Positions 4,452 through 5,344 of a DNA stretch of 5,344 nt are shown piece after piece. The translations under genes and the position numbers were made by a program. The notes beneath the pieces were generated by a model. That model worked only from the letters and a program-made list of their open reading frames with translations, ran no database searches and had not been told where the DNA came from. Position 1 is the first letter of the stretch. Each line of letters starts with the position of its first letter. The stretch comes from Ferroplasma sp037442045 (GTDB lineage: Archaea; Thermoplasmatota; Thermoplasmata; Thermoplasmatales; Thermoplasmataceae), in assembly GCF_037442045.1 (NCBI RefSeq), contig NZ_JBBIRC010000065.1:1-5344 (forward strand), in the 5' to 3' direction.

Positions 4452-5344
4452 TTTACAGACAGGTTGCTATTATTTGTTTTTAATAAAATTGGAGATTCTA
4501 TGACAGAATATCTATACATTGTGTCAATTGTGCTAAGCCACATGAAAGGAAGTGAAACTGCCCATAAGATTGCAGAGAAATATAGCTGTTGTTTTATTCC
4601 GTAAAATGGGAAAAGGTCCGTGAGTGAAATTATAGATATATAGAAAAATACAAGGCCAGTCATACTGAACATCATAGAATTTAACTCTACATATGCTGCC
4701 TTATAATTAATCAGGCTAAAATATACTAGATAAGTAATAAGACCGGCAATTATTGCCATTGCATTCATCAGGAAATAATAATAGTAATTAATATAAGCAA
4801 AGTATGCAACTGGTGGTATAAACCAGATAAACATTAATGCAGAGGCGACCACAGAAAGTATAGCTTTGACTTTCATTGTTTTTATAAATGGCTTAAAGCC
4901 CAGCTTTGTTATTGAAAACATCAAGAATATGCCAGATACGAACATTAAAATATTAACTCCATAAAAGAAAAGCATAGATGTTAATTCAAGATGGTAAAAT
5001 ATTCCTATAACTTCCATAACCGGGATAAGCATAACGAAGAATATTGCCAGTAATGGAAAATAATTGCTGTTTCTTAAGTTTTTAATACTGGATACCAGTT
5101 TAATTCTTGACCTGCGATTGAAGAATACTGTAAGCATAAAATTGCTGAATAGCAGCAAAAGTATACTCTCTGACAACAATGCTGTGCTAATTGCTGTAGC
5201 TGCCACGGCAGCCACTGTAGGCAATATTGCTGTTAAGCCTTCGCACTGGCAGCTCAATGCAGAGATTCCTCCACTTATTGCTGGTGTTGCCATCGTGCTT
5301 ATCTGTTTTCTCGCCTTTGATTTTTTTCCTGGTGTTCCGGGATT
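4445..5344 (-). CDS. Polytopic membrane protein with CxC motif, 5' end outside window (partial)
   Basis: An unrecognised integral membrane protein, 299 codons within the window. An ATG at 5293 would give 282 residues, but the frame stays open to the right edge, reading NPGTPGKKSKARKQIST before that ATG. No TATA box sits ahead of ATG 5293, so the true start is probably beyond the window and this basic stretch is the cytoplasmic N-terminus. Counting from ATG 5293, the motif TPAISGGISALSCQCEGL (residues 3-20) holds the only two cysteines (15 and 17). About eight hydrophobic segments follow, near 21-39, 43-58, 79-99, 105-127, 142-165, 172-194, 206-225 and 236-256. An arginine/lysine-rich loop (59-72) lies between the second and third. 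The tail is polar. The paired cysteines at the membrane edge could bind metal or do thiol chemistry, by loose analogy with MerT-type transporters, but nothing else supports transport. The gene converges with the 51-residue peptide gene. Confidence 0.75.
   Translation of the reverse strand, partial: NPGTPGKKSKARKQISTMATPAISGGISALSCQCEGLTAILPTVAAVAATAISTALLSESILLLLFSNFMLTVFFNRRSRIKLVSSIKNLRNSNYFPLLAIFFVMLIPVMEVIGIFYHLELTSMLFFYGVNILMFVSGIFLMFSITKLGFKPFIKTMKVKAILSVVASALMFIWFIPPVAYFAYINYYYYFLMNAMAIIAGLITYLVYFSLINYKAAYVELNSMMFSMTGLVFFYISIISLTDLFPFYGIKQQLYFSAILWAVSLPFMWLSTIDTMYRYSVIESPILLKTNNSNLSVNK

Noticed and set aside
1..5344. CRISPR array, tRNA or rRNA
   Set aside because: No regularly spaced repeat, no cloverleaf-like sequence and no rRNA-like GC-rich tract was seen by reading both strands.

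Overview
The window is AT-rich and reads as the chromosome of an acidophilic archaeon of the order Thermoplasmatales, most like Ferroplasma or Acidiplasma. Three things point there. TATA boxes lie about 22-26 bases before start codons with almost no leader. A secreted protein resembles the DUF929 family and carries many N-glycosylation sequons. The transposase has the style of IS4/IS1634 elements common in that order. This placement is inferred from protein character, not from a database search.

Layout. Bases 1-127 (minus) hold the first 42 codons of a haem-copper terminal oxidase subunit I, which runs off the left edge. A gene-free spacer (128-426) separates it from a divergent gene, 427-1194 (plus), for a membrane-anchored extracellular DUF929-like glycoprotein. 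Bases 1195-1703 hold no intact gene. They contain two perfect hairpins inside what may be a worn 3' end of an IS200/IS605 (tnpB) element. Two short minus-strand genes follow, each for a small membrane protein of about 72-75 residues with two membrane segments and its own TATA box (1704-1922 and 1997-2221).

Bases 2491-4013 are a decayed insertion sequence. On the minus strand an IS4-superfamily (IS1634-like) DDE transposase can be followed from residue 1 almost to its end, but only by switching reading frame at least six times. It is a pseudogene although the three catalytic positions are still legible. Candidate degenerate terminal inverted repeats bound it. A strong TATA box (2393-2402, plus) just outside the element points into it and drives only a 15-codon frame.

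The right part holds a 51-codon gene for a one-helix membrane peptide (4258-4413, plus). It converges on a minus-strand polytopic membrane protein (4445-5344) whose start lies beyond the right edge. That protein has about eight membrane helices and a lone Cys-x-Cys motif before the first one.

Working picture: a stretch of envelope and respiratory genes with individual leaderless promoters, broken up by old mobile-element debris. No CRISPR array, rRNA or tRNA was found. No clear new multi-gene system is visible. The best leads are the CxC membrane protein with its small convergent partner, and the cysteine-less DUF929-like glycoprotein beside the oxidase gene.
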